Of a DNA stretch of 32,451 bases, positions 15,498-27,050 are shown in pieces. Numbering within the stretch: position 1 is the first letter of the stretch; the number at the start of each line of letters is the position of its first letter. The notes under the pieces are model-generated. The model saw only the letters and a program-made list of their open reading frames with translations. It searched no databases and was not told the DNA's origin. The DNA is taken from positions 1 to 32,451 of the forward strand of contig JAEWWW010000123.1 of NCBI GenBank assembly GCA_023396215.1, given 5' to 3'. The translations under genes and the position numbers were made by a program. The DNA comes from Bacillota bacterium (GTDB lineage: Bacteria > Bacillota > Clostridia > Oscillospirales > Ruminococcaceae).

Positions 15498-16979
15498 TTA
15501 CAGATTGGTGTAGCCCATCAGGTACTGGTCCACCTCCCGGGCTGCGGCGCGGCCCTCGGCAATGGCCCAGACCACCAGCGACTGGCCCCGGCGTATATCG
15601 CCCGCGGCAAAGAGCTTGCCCCCGTCGGCGCGGTAGCCGTTCTGCGGGGTTTTAACGTTGCTGCGGTTGTCCCGGGCAAGGCCGAGCGCGTCGGGGAGAT
15701 AATCCTCGGGGCCGAGGAAACCGGCGGCGATAAGCAGAAGGTCGCAGGGCAGGGCTTTCTCAGAGCCCGGCACCTCGGTCATCACGGTGCGCCCGTCCTT
15801 TTGCTCGGGCTGCAGCGCCACCGTCACCACCGACTTGATGCTGCCCTTTTTATCGGTTACCAGTTCCTTGACGGTGGTCTGGTAGATGCGCGGGTCGGCC
15901 CCGAAAAGGGCGATGGCCTCCTCCTGACCGTAATCGGTCTTGCAGACGAAGGGCCACTGGGGCCAGGGGTTGCCTTCGGCGCGCTGGTCGGGCAGTTTGG
16001 GCATCATCTCAATCTGCACCACCGACCTGCAACCGTGGCGGATGGAGGTTCCCACGCAGTCGTTGCCGGTGTCGCCGCCGCCCACGATGACCACATGCTT
16101 GCCCTTGGCGCTGATATACCGGCCGTCGGTCAGGCCGGAATCCAGCAGGCTTTTGGTGGTGGCGGCAAGGAAATCCACCGCAAAGTGCACCCCCTTGGCC
16201 TCCCGGTTTTTAACCGAGAGGTCCCGGGGCTTTTTGGCGCCGCAGCACAGCACCACGGCGTCGTACTCGGCCAGCAGCCGCCCGGCCTTGATGTCCTTGC
16301 CCACGTCTGTGCCGGTGCGGAACTCAACGCCCTCCTCGGCCATCAGCTTAACGCGGCGGTCGATGACCTCTTTTTGAAGCTTCATATTGGGTATACCGTA
16401 CATCAGCAGGCCGCCCGGCCGGTCGTCCCGTTCAAAGACGGTTACGCTGTGGCCGCGCAGGTTCAGCTGGTCGGCGGCGGCAAGCCCGGCGGGGCCCGAG
16501 CCCACCACGGCGACTTTTTTTCCGGTGCGCACCCTGGGCGGCCGGGCGGTGACGAGGCCTGCGGCATAGCCGTCCTCAATGATGCCCAGCTCGTTTTCCT
16601 TGATGGTGACTGGGTCGCCGTTAAGGCCGCAGGTGCAGGAAGCCTCGCAGGGGGCGGGGCAGACCCGCCCGGTAAATTCGGGGAAGTTATTGGTCTTGGT
16701 CAGGCGCTGCAGCGCGTGGCCGAAGCCGCCGGTATAAACCAGGTCGTTCCACTCGGGAATCAGGTTGCGCAGCGGGCAGCCCGAGGCCGCGCCGCCGCCC
16801 AGCGCCACGCCGAACTGGCAGAAGGGCACGCCGCACTCCATGCAGCGCGCGCCCTGCTCCTGCCGCTGTGGGCGGGGGAGCGGAGCATGAAACTCGTTCC
16901 AGTGCCGAATGCGGGAGAGCGGCTCCTCCGCGGAGGTCGCCTGCCGCGCGTAATCTAAAAATCCAGTGGGTTTTCCCAT
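15498..16979 (-). CDS. gltD: Glutamate synthase (NADPH) small subunit
   Basis: GltD passes electrons from NAD(P)H through FAD and two 4Fe-4S clusters to GltB for conversion of 2-oxoglutarate plus glutamine into two glutamates. The 493-residue protein has the N-terminal cluster cysteines in CMECGVPFC (Cys46, 49, 54) and a second set in CPAPCEASC. The FAD-binding VAVVGSGPAGLAAAD and NADPH-binding VIVGGGDTGNDC motifs follow. ATG 16979 lies two bases after the gltB stop, and its GGAGG sits inside the end of gltB, so the genes are coupled. The family also includes look-alike subunits of other oxidoreductases, but adjacency to a complete gltB makes GltD secure. Confidence 0.96.
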   Translation of the reverse strand: MGKPTGFLDYARQATSAEEPLSRIRHWNEFHAPLPRPQRQEQGARCMECGVPFCQFGVALGGGAASGCPLRNLIPEWNDLVYTGGFGHALQRLTKTNNFPEFTGRVCPAPCEASCTCGLNGDPVTIKENELGIIEDGYAAGLVTARPPRVRTGKKVAVVGSGPAGLAAADQLNLRGHSVTVFERDDRPGGLLMYGIPNMKLQKEVIDRRVKLMAEEGVEFRTGTDVGKDIKAGRLLAEYDAVVLCCGAKKPRDLSVKNREAKGVHFAVDFLAATTKSLLDSGLTDGRYISAKGKHVVIVGGGDTGNDCVGTSIRHGCRSVVQIEMMPKLPDQRAEGNPWPQWPFVCKTDYGQEEAIALFGADPRIYQTTVKELVTDKKGSIKSVVTVALQPEQKDGRTVMTEVPGSEKALPCDLLLIAAGFLGPEDYLPDALGLARDNRSNVKTPQNGYRADGGKLFAAGDIRRGQSLVVWAIAEGRAAAREVDQYLMGYTNL

Positions 16980-16981
16980 CT

Positions 16982-21523
<4,542 letters not shown>

Positions 21524-21588
21524 GAATCAAAGCCCCTTTCGTGTGGATACCGGCGCGGCGAGGAGGTGCCAAATCTGCGCCGATGTAC

Positions 21589-21636
21589 AAAAAAAGAACA
21601 AAGGTATCCCAGCTACAAGCCGGAACACCTTTGTTC
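21589..21636 (-). terminator. Intrinsic terminator inside the gltB leader (putative attenuator)
   Basis: On the minus strand, bases 21636-21618 pair with 21614-21596 as a 19-bp stem (ten outer Watson-Crick pairs, then inner pairs including G-U) around a three-base loop. Seven T residues follow immediately (21595-21589). It begins about 8 bases after the predicted transcript start and lies 66 bases upstream of the gltB start, so it can only act by premature termination of gltB mRNA or by ending a short RNA. Confidence 0.85.
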
Positions 21637-21649
21637 GCAGTGTCTTATG

Positions 21650-21678
21650 ATTATATAAATTTTTTAAAACGCTGTCAA
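21650..21678 (-). promoter_or_regulatory. Consensus sigma-A promoter of gltBD
   Basis: TTGACA (21678-21673) and TATAAT (21655-21650) are both perfect and separated by 17 bases on the minus strand. An AT-rich spacer is present. Such a strong promoter implies that control is exerted downstream or by a repressor. Confidence 0.92.
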
Positions 21679-21679
21679 G

Positions 21680-21970
21680 TTTTTTTCCGGTGGCGGGTGG
21701 GCCGCGAAAAGAAAAATCACATAAGCAGGCTTCTCCTTTATATATAATAGCAAATGCAATAAGCGGCCGAAAGGTTCCTCCGGCTTTTAAGCGGCTTGCT
21801 TCGCCATTGTTGGTCTGCCATATGAAATGATATTTCTCAGAAAACCCGGCGTTTATGCGGGTTTTGGCGGTTGTGTGTATATCGGCGGCCCTGAATGGGC
21901 CCCTTGCCCCGCCCGTAAAAGGTCCTGCGCCCCAAAGACGCCCCAATAACATGCGAGAGCGGGGGTATAT
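21680..21970. other. Intergenic stretch between gltB and rplU promoters
   Basis: I see no convincing gene here. It contains a TATAAT at 21743-21748 without a good -35, an AAAACCCG/CGGGTTTT hairpin at 21841-21865, and GC hairpins near 21890-21910. A minus-strand frame across the region overlaps the gltB promoter and leader and has no protein-like features. Confidence 0.5.
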
Positions 21971-21973
21971 CCC

Positions 21974-22003
21974 TTGACAAGCCTTATAGGGCTGTGCTAA
22001 AAT
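21974..22003 (+). promoter_or_regulatory. Sigma-A promoter of rplU-rpmA
   Basis: TTGACA (21974-21979) and TAAAAT (21998-22003) lie 18 bases apart, about 135 bases before the rplU start. The leader between them and the gene is structured. Confidence 0.85.
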
Positions 22004-22009
22004 ATTTGT

Positions 22010-22139
22010 TGCCGCATGTTCCGGGCCAAAGTCCGTCCAAAAGACGGCGCCTAGTGCAGGGCGTGTTTGAAAACAGGAAGTAGTTCCAAGTTTTTAAGAT
22101 GCCCCTAAACAGCGAGTCTGTATTGAAAGAGGAAAAGCC
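22010..22139 (+). promoter_or_regulatory. rplU mRNA leader, probably L21 autoregulatory element
   Basis: The leader contains a perfect CCGTC-CAAAA-GACGG hairpin (22033-22047) within a larger fold in which GCCGCAT near 22011 can pair with AGTGCAGGGC near 22053. Position and general shape fit the L21 leader found upstream of rplU in Firmicutes. I assign it from context and partial recall, not from an alignment. Control by binding of L21 would be the expected mechanism. Confidence 0.5.
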
Positions 22140-22487
22140 ATGTACGCAGTTATCACAACCGGCGGTAAGCAGTACCGTGTCGAGCAGGGCGATGTAATCT
22201 ACATCGAGAAGCTGGACGCTCAGGTGGACGAAACAGTGGTTTTCGACCAGGTGCTCTTCATCGGCAAAGACAAAACCAGCAAGCTGGGCAAGCCCACCAT
22301 CAAGGGCGCAGCCGTTGAGGCCAAGGTGCTCAGAAACGGCAAAGCCAAAAAGGTAACCGTTTTTACCTATCGCGCCAAGAAAGGCTCCAAGCGTAAGCTG
22401 GGCCATCGCCAGCCCTACACCAAGGTGGAGATTACCGGTATTATAGAAAAAGCCCCCAAGGCTGAGAAAGCAGAGGTGGAAGCATAA
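22140..22487 (+). CDS. rplU: 50S ribosomal protein L21
   Basis: This 115-residue protein of the large subunit binds 23S rRNA and starts with the canonical MYAVITTGGKQYRV. The conserved RAKKGSKRKLGHRQPYT segment near residues 80-96 is present. The C-terminus has an extra Lys/Glu/Ala-rich tail of about ten residues compared with the roughly 103-residue standard form. GAGGAAAAG precedes ATG 22140. Its stop codon touches the rpmA start, with no gene for the cysteine protease Prp between them. Confidence 0.98.
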   Translation: MYAVITTGGKQYRVEQGDVIYIEKLDAQVDETVVFDQVLFIGKDKTSKLGKPTIKGAAVEAKVLRNGKAKKVTVFTYRAKKGSKRKLGHRQPYTKVEITGIIEKAPKAEKAEVEA

Positions 22488-22742
22488 ATGGCACATAAAA
22501 AAGGCGTAGGTTCTACAAAAAACGGCCGCGATTCCGAGTCTAAACGACTGGGCGTCAAAAGAGCCGACGGGCAGGTCGTTCTGGCCGGCAACATTCTGGT
22601 GCGCCAGAGAGGCACCCACATCCATCCCGGCAACAATGTGGGCATCGGTTCTGACGATACCCTTTTCGCTCTGGTTGACGGTAAGGTCAAGTTTGAGAGA
22701 ATGGGCAAAGACCGCAAGAAGGTTTCTGTATATCCCGCCTAA
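22488..22742 (+). CDS. rpmA: 50S ribosomal protein L27, without N-terminal extension
   Basis: L27 (84 residues) reaches the peptidyl transferase centre with its N-terminal tail. The sequence starts MAHKKGVGSTKNGRDSESKRL and continues with the usual RQRGTHIHPG core. Most Firmicutes L27 proteins carry a short leader peptide ending in a QLFA/QFFA-type motif that Prp removes. Here the codon just before ATG is the in-frame rplU stop, so no such extension is possible. After Met removal the N-terminus would already be AHKKG, equivalent to the mature form. Confidence 0.98.
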   Translation: MAHKKGVGSTKNGRDSESKRLGVKRADGQVVLAGNILVRQRGTHIHPGNNVGIGSDDTLFALVDGKVKFERMGKDRKKVSVYPA

Positions 22743-22768
22743 TTGGGGTATAACAATAGTTACAGGAA

Positions 22769-22801
22769 AAATCCCGGGGTTTCCTCGGGATTTGCCATTT
22801 T
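22769..22801 (+). terminator. Weak terminator-like hairpin after rpmA
   Basis: AAATCCCG (22769-22776) pairs with CGGGATTT (22786-22793) around a nine-base loop, followed by GCCATTTT. The short T tract suggests partial read-through into obgE. Confidence 0.55.
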
Positions 22802-22893
22802 AAAGGATAGGGCGGCAGGCTCAGGCCCCGCCCCCACAGCATAAGAAAGCACAGGGCTGCAGACAGCCCGCGACAAGCAACAAAGGAGCCGCC

Positions 22894-24168
22894 ATGTTTG
22901 TAGATAAAGCGAGAATTTCCATCAAAGCCGGTAAGGGCGGGGACGGCGCCGTTTCCTTTCACCGCGAAAAATATGTGGCGGCGGGCGGGCCGGACGGCGG
23001 CGACGGCGGCCGTGGTGGCAGCGTCGTCTTTGTGGTGGATAACCATCTTTCCACCCTGCTGGATTTTAAATACCGCCGCCGCTACACGGCGCAGGACGGC
23101 GAGCCGGGCCGCAGCAAGCGCTGCAGCGGCAAAAGCGCCCCCGACCTTATCATCAAGGTGCCCCGCGGCACCGTAGTGCGCGACGCCGCTACCGGCCGCG
23201 TCATGGCCGATATGTCGGGCGACGAGCCGGTGGTGCTGGCCCGGGGCGGCCGCGGCGGCTGGGGCAACAGCCACTTTGCCACCCCCACCCGCCAGATACC
23301 CCGCTTTGCCAAGCCCGGCCTGCTGGGCGAAGGCTTCGATTTGGATCTGGAGCTCAAGCTGCTGGCCGACGTGGGTCTGGTGGGCTTCCCCAACGTGGGC
23401 AAATCCACCCTGATTTCGGTGGTCAGCGAAGCCAAGCCCAAGATTGCCAACTACCACTTCACCACCCTTTCGCCGGTGCTTGGGGTGGTGCGGGGCGCTG
23501 AGGAAAACAACTTTGTCATGGCCGATATCCCCGGTCTCATCGAGGGGGCCAGCGAAGGGGTGGGGCTGGGGCATGAGTTTTTGCGCCACGTTGACCGCTG
23601 CCGCCTGATTGTGCATGTGGTGGATGTTTCGGGCAGCGAAGGGCGCGACCCCATCGCCGACTTTGAGGCCATCAACCGCGAGCTTGCGGGCTTCAGCGAG
23701 GAGCTTGCCCGCCGCCCCCAGATTGTGGCCGCCAACAAGTGCGATATCGCCACCCCCGAGCAGGTTGCCGCCTTCAAAGAGTTTATTACCGGTCAGGAAC
23801 TGGCCTTCTTTGAGATTTCTGCAGCCACCCGCCGCGGGGTAGACCCGCTGGTGCAGGCGGTGGCCGCCCTGCTGGATACCCTGCCCCCGGTGAAAACCTA
23901 CGAGGCGGAGGAGGTTCCTCTGGCCGAGCTGGAAGCTAAAGCCCGCCGCAATGAGTTTGAAATCCGGGTGGAGGACGGGGTCTATATCGTCGAGGCCGAC
24001 TGGCTGATGCAGGCGCTGGGCTTTGTGAATATGGACGACTACGAGTCGCTGCAATACTTCCAGCGGGTGCTGCGCCAGAGCGGCATCATCGACCGCCTGA
24101 TTGAGCTGGGCGTTCAGGAGGGCGACACGGTGAGCATCCTGGACTTTGAGTTTGAATACGTCAATTAA
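22894..24168 (+). CDS. obgE: Obg family GTPase (CgtA/ObgE)
   Basis: This is a 424-residue ribosome-assembly and stress-associated GTPase. The glycine-rich Obg fold covers about residues 1-158 (GGDGAVSFHREKYV, GGDGGRGGSV). The G domain has GFPNVGKS at 164-171, DIPGLIEGA as G3 and NKCD as G4. A C-terminal OCT domain covers about residues 340-420. ATG 22894 follows AAAGGAG. The order rplU-rpmA-obgE is conserved in many bacteria and supports the call. Nothing is missing. Confidence 0.97.
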   Translation: MFVDKARISIKAGKGGDGAVSFHREKYVAAGGPDGGDGGRGGSVVFVVDNHLSTLLDFKYRRRYTAQDGEPGRSKRCSGKSAPDLIIKVPRGTVVRDAATGRVMADMSGDEPVVLARGGRGGWGNSHFATPTRQIPRFAKPGLLGEGFDLDLELKLLADVGLVGFPNVGKSTLISVVSEAKPKIANYHFTTLSPVLGVVRGAEENNFVMADIPGLIEGASEGVGLGHEFLRHVDRCRLIVHVVDVSGSEGRDPIADFEAINRELAGFSEELARRPQIVAANKCDIATPEQVAAFKEFITGQELAFFEISAATRRGVDPLVQAVAALLDTLPPVKTYEAEEVPLAELEAKARRNEFEIRVEDGVYIVEADWLMQALGFVNMDDYESLQYFQRVLRQSGIIDRLIELGVQEGDTVSILDFEFEYVN

Positions 24169-24258
24169 GAAGAAATAACAGGGGGCCCTGTGCCCCTTTG
24201 CCCGCCCTGCGCCGTCCGGCGTAGCTTGCGGTTTTTGACATCCTGTTTTTTAAGCGAG

Positions 24259-24693
24259 GTGGTTTTTACGCCAACCGAAAACCAACGCAGTGCCGACCCT
24301 GTGCTGCTCAGCCCCCTGACCCTCGCCTTTGTGGGCGACGTGGTTTATGAGCTGATGGTGCGCCGCCAGCTGGTGGAGGGAGGCAGCATGCCTGTGGGCA
24401 AGCTGCACGCCCGGGCGGTGGAGCAGGTGAACGCAACGGCGCAAGCCGCGGTCTATCACCGGCTGGAGCCTGTTTTAGACCCCCTTGAGCTGTCCATACT
24501 CAAAAGGGGGCGCAACGCCCACACCGGCCGCACCCCCAAAAACGCCACCGCCATCGACTACCGCAAGGCGACGGGGGTCGAGGCCCTTTTTGGCTATCTT
24601 TATCTCAGCGGAAAAACCGAAAGGCTGGCAGAGCTGTTTGACATCATTGGCCGGCCGGGCGGAGAAGAGGAGCCCACCGATGGACAAAAATGA
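24259..24693 (+). CDS. mrnC: Mini-ribonuclease III
   Basis: Mini-III is an RNase III catalytic domain without a dsRNA-binding domain that trims 23S rRNA precursor ends in Firmicutes. Hallmarks are SPLTLAFVGDVVYELMVR near the start, with the catalytic acidic cluster, and the RGRNAHTGRTPKNATAIDYRKATG stretch. The start is uncertain. The frame is open to a GTG at 24190, but the added residues (Cys/Pro/Arg-rich) do not look like the family. GTG 24259 gives 144 residues, near the usual length, though its upstream AAGCGAG is too close to serve as a normal site. The gene overlaps the YitT gene by 14 bases. Confidence 0.88.
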   Translation: MVFTPTENQRSADPVLLSPLTLAFVGDVVYELMVRRQLVEGGSMPVGKLHARAVEQVNATAQAAVYHRLEPVLDPLELSILKRGRNAHTGRTPKNATAIDYRKATGVEALFGYLYLSGKTERLAELFDIIGRPGGEEEPTDGQK

Positions 24694-25540
24694 AGTAAAA
24701 AAGCTTCTGGGGGATATCCCCTTTGACGCGGCGGGATGTTTTATTTTTTCCATAGGGCTTTTCTGCTTTACCGCCGCCAACGAGATTGCCCCCGGGGGCG
24801 TTTCGGGCCTTGCCACCATCGCCAACCACCTGTTCGGCATCCCCATCGGCACGGTGTCCTTCCTGTTGAATGTGCCGCTGCTGCTGCTGGCGCTGCGGTT
24901 TCTGGGCAGGCGGTTCACGGTGCGCACCCTCAAGACGGTGGCCATTCTTACACTGATGCTGGACGTGGTGATGCCGATGATTCCGGTTTACCACGGCGAC
25001 CCGATTTTGGCCGCGCTTTTTGGCGGCGTGTTTATGGGCGCCGGGCTGGGGATTGTTTTTATGCGGGGCAGCACCACCGGCGGCGCCGATATCGCCTCGA
25101 TGCTGATACAGCGCAGCTTCCCCCATCTTTCTATCGGGCGGGTGATTTTAGCCGTCGACTTTGTTGTGCTGCTGCTGGCCACCATCACCTACCGCAACAT
25201 CGAAACGCTGCTTTATGGCCTCATAGCCATCTTCACCCAGACCAAGATGATTGACAGCGTGCTGTACGGCATAGATTCCGGCCGTCTGGCCATTGTGGTG
25301 ACCAACCGGGAACAGGAGATAGCCGACGTTATCATCAACCAGTTGGGCCGGGGCGTCACCTTTTTGGATGGCGTAGGGGCCTACCGGGGAGAAAAACGCC
25401 GGGTGCTGCTCTGCGCGGTGCGTACCCAGCAGTTTGCCCGGCTAAAGAAGATTGTCTACGGCATTGACCCCACAGCCTTTGTCATTGCCACCGAAGCGGG
25501 CGAGATTTTGGGCGACGGCTTTAAACCGATGGAGATGTAG
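24680..25540 (+). CDS. YitT family membrane protein (DUF161/DUF2179)
   Basis: This 286-residue protein has five or six hydrophobic helices in the first 200 residues, with the family signatures NEIAPGGVSGLATI and GSTTGGADI. A soluble DUF2179-like C-terminal domain covers about residues 205-280 (RLAIVVTNREQEIADVIINQLGRGVTFLDG). Function is unknown; transport has been proposed for the family, and the C-terminal domain resembles small regulatory ACT/PII-like folds. ATG 24680 has GAGGAG eight bases upstream inside the end of mrnC, so translation is coupled. A strong terminator follows, making this the last gene of the rplU-side cluster. Confidence 0.93.
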   Translation: MDKNEVKKLLGDIPFDAAGCFIFSIGLFCFTAANEIAPGGVSGLATIANHLFGIPIGTVSFLLNVPLLLLALRFLGRRFTVRTLKTVAILTLMLDVVMPMIPVYHGDPILAALFGGVFMGAGLGIVFMRGSTTGGADIASMLIQRSFPHLSIGRVILAVDFVVLLLATITYRNIETLLYGLIAIFTQTKMIDSVLYGIDSGRLAIVVTNREQEIADVIINQLGRGVTFLDGVGAYRGEKRRVLLCAVRTQQFARLKKIVYGIDPTAFVIATEAGEILGDGFKPMEM

Positions 25541-25569
25541 CGGGGCCGCGCTCTTTGACAGTATAAAAT

Positions 25570-25606
25570 AAAAAAGCTTCCTGCTCAAAGGAAGCTTTTT
25601 TAGAGA
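25570..25606 (+). terminator. Intrinsic terminator after yitT
   Basis: AAAAAAGCTTCC (25570-25581) pairs with GGAAGCTTTTTT (25590-25601) around an eight-base loop. The A and T flanks make it usable from both strands. Confidence 0.93.
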
Positions 25607-25835
25607 TACCACCCAACCGGCGGGTCAGGGGCTGTACAAAAGCAAACGCAGCAGATAAAGCGGGTTCCGGCTTTAAAGTCGGGCTTTTCCTTTGGCTGCA
25701 CAGCCGGGCAACCGCCCGAAGGGTGTTTATACACAAATCAGATAGGCTTGGTTGATGCTCACCCCTGCAACGAAAACCGGGAGGCTTTCATTTACAGCAC
25801 AACGCGCGGTAGCCCACGCAGCTGCCCGCCGAATG
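25607..25835. other. Intergenic stretch without a recognisable gene
   Basis: It holds a near-palindrome CCGGCTTTAAAGTCGG (about 25663-25678) flanked by AAGC and GCTT, possibly a weak terminator for the minus-strand small gene at 25836-26003. I see no coding sequence. Confidence 0.45.
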
Positions 25836-26003
25836 CTATTTGCAGTCGTTGGCGTCGTTGCGGTTGGTGTAGGCGTTGTTCTCGTGGGTCTGTGAGCCCG
25901 ACCCGTGAGATTTGCGGTTGGTGTTTTCGGCTTTATCCATAAAGGTGTCGTTGCGGTTGGTGGTCTGCCCCTTCTGGTTCCTTTTTTCGCTCTTCTTTGC
26001 CAT
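25836..26003 (-). CDS. Small Asn/Lys-rich hydrophilic protein, possible sporulation gene
   Basis: The protein is 55 residues, starting MAKKSEKRN and ending NDANDCK, with no hydrophobic segment. TNRND occurs twice (residues 15-19 and 46-50), with a related NTNRK between them. I do not recognise a family; composition and size recall small spore proteins of Clostridia. ATG 26003 is chosen over the longer open frame because GAGGTG lies seven bases upstream and the extra residues upstream are leader-like. A promoter resembling sigma-F/G sites lies at 26055-26083. The single Cys at position 54 is notable. Expression in the forespore is a hypothesis. Confidence 0.65.
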   Translation of the reverse strand: MAKKSEKRNQKGQTTNRNDTFMDKAENTNRKSHGSGSQTHENNAYTNRNDANDCK

Positions 26004-26054
26004 CGTTTTCACCTCTTCTTTGCATTTTGCAGCGGCATAAGCCGTTACGCTTAT

Positions 26055-26083
26055 TAGTATTGTTTGCTGCCGCACAACTATTC
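26055..26083 (-). promoter_or_regulatory. Possible sigma-F/G-type promoter
   Basis: On the minus strand GAATA (26083-26079) and AATACTA (26061-26055) are 17 bases apart. The Bacillus sigma-G consensus is about GHATR and CATNHTA with a spacer of 17-18. The -35 matches fully and the -10 misses only its first base. The site sits about 50 bases before the 55-residue gene. Confidence 0.4.
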
Positions 26084-26198
26084 TGCCGCCGATATGGATA
26101 TTTCTGCCTTATTGCAAAGCCCGCCTGTGCCCAAGAAGGAGAATTTGTCAAAAAAAATTGCTTTATTTTATGCGAAATCCAGATTTCAGACAGATTGG

Positions 26199-26228
26199 TT
26201 GAAAGGCCGCCGTTCGCTGTGCTATACT
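26199..26228 (+). promoter_or_regulatory. Sigma-A promoter of the rubrerythrin gene
   Basis: TTGAAA (26199-26204) and TATACT (26223-26228) are separated by 18 bases. The start codon is about 217 bases further on, giving a long leader. Confidence 0.7.
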
Positions 26229-26234
26229 GTGGAA

Positions 26235-26444
26235 AGTCTATGAGCAGCTTGAAGCGCCCAGCCGCCGATTTTTTACAGGCCGGGGTACCCGCCGGGTAAA
26301 GATATCCGGAATGCCGCAGATGGTATTACCGGTTTTTTTGCCGGTCAGCCACCGGCCCCGGGCAAATTTGCAAGGCAGCCGGGCTTCAGGCAAGCCCTGA
26401 GCGGCGGCGGGGTCATCCTCCGCCGGGCTGGAAAGGATATTAAT
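26235..26444 (+). promoter_or_regulatory. Long structured leader of the rubrerythrin gene
   Basis: The leader contains several hairpins: CGGG-GTA-CCCG near 26284, ACCGG-T7G-CCGGT near 26327-26344, GGGCTT-CAGGC-AAGCCC near 26379-26397, and a GGCGG/CCGCC stem near 26404-26425. No known riboswitch core was recognised. It may only be a long GC-rich UTR. Confidence 0.4.
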
Positions 26445-26987
26445 ATGAAACGTTTTGTATGTACGATATGCGGTTATGTTTACGAGGGGGAAACAGCCAT
26501 TGTTTGCCCCCAGTGCAAAGCTCCCGCCGAACGGCTGGAGGAGCAAGTTGACACCGGCCTCATATGGGCCGACGAGCACCGCATAGGTGTTGCCGCCGGG
26601 GTTGACCCCGAGATTGTCGAAGGGCTTAAGATGAGCTTTACCCTCGAATGCAACGAGGTGGGCGTTCATCTGGCCATGAGCCGTCAGGCAGACCGGGAAG
26701 GTTACCCCGAGGTGGCCGAGGCTTTCAAGCGCATCGCCTATGAAGAGGCCGAGCACGCGGCAAAGTTTGCCGAGCTGCTGGGCGAGCTGGTGTTCCCCAA
26801 TACCGAAAAGAATCTGGCACTGCGGGTTGCGGCCGAGCAGGGCGCCTGTGAAGCTAAAAAGAAGCTGGCTACCCGCGCCAAAGAGATGGGTCTGGATGCA
26901 ATCCACGACACGGTGCACGAGATGTGCAAGGATGAAGCCCGCCATGGGCAGGTTTTTGCCGGGCTGCTCAAGCGCTACTTTAAATAA
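26445..26987 (+). CDS. Reverse rubrerythrin (N-terminal rubredoxin, C-terminal diiron domain)
   Basis: This is a 180-residue cytosolic non-haem iron protein. Residues 1-35 form a rubredoxin-type centre with Cys6, Cys9, Cys21 and Cys24. A four-helix ferritin-like domain follows with the iron-ligand motifs EEAEH and DEARH. In classical rubrerythrin the rubredoxin domain is C-terminal; the swapped order is that of the reverse rubrerythrins of Clostridium, which reduce hydrogen peroxide and help oxygen tolerance. ATG 26445 follows GGAAAGGA by eight bases. The gene stands alone behind its own promoter. The electron donor (NADH oxidoreductase or rubredoxin) is not in this window. Confidence 0.93.
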   Translation: MKRFVCTICGYVYEGETAIVCPQCKAPAERLEEQVDTGLIWADEHRIGVAAGVDPEIVEGLKMSFTLECNEVGVHLAMSRQADREGYPEVAEAFKRIAYEEAEHAAKFAELLGELVFPNTEKNLALRVAAEQGACEAKKKLATRAKEMGLDAIHDTVHEMCKDEARHGQVFAGLLKRYFK

Positions 26988-27010
26988 TGCCGCGCCCTTT
27001 GCGGCGTCGG

Positions 27011-27047
27011 AACAGGCCCCGGGTCGTTGCACGACCGGGGGCCTGTT
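27011..27047. repeat. Long GC-rich palindrome after the rubrerythrin gene
   Basis: The 17 bases 27011-27027 pair with 27031-27047, with a single G-G mismatch and a three-base loop. No T-run follows, so it is either a weak rho-independent signal or a palindromic repeat unit like those just downstream. Confidence 0.7.
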
Positions 27048-27050
27048 GGC

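Noticed and set aside
15189..16958. 589-codon plus-strand frame antisense to gltD
   Set aside because: It runs through the bidirectional terminator at 15442-15495 and lies opposite a clear GltD.
21527..21952. 141-codon minus-strand frame upstream of gltB
   Set aside because: It spans the gltB promoter and terminator hairpin and shows no protein-like features.
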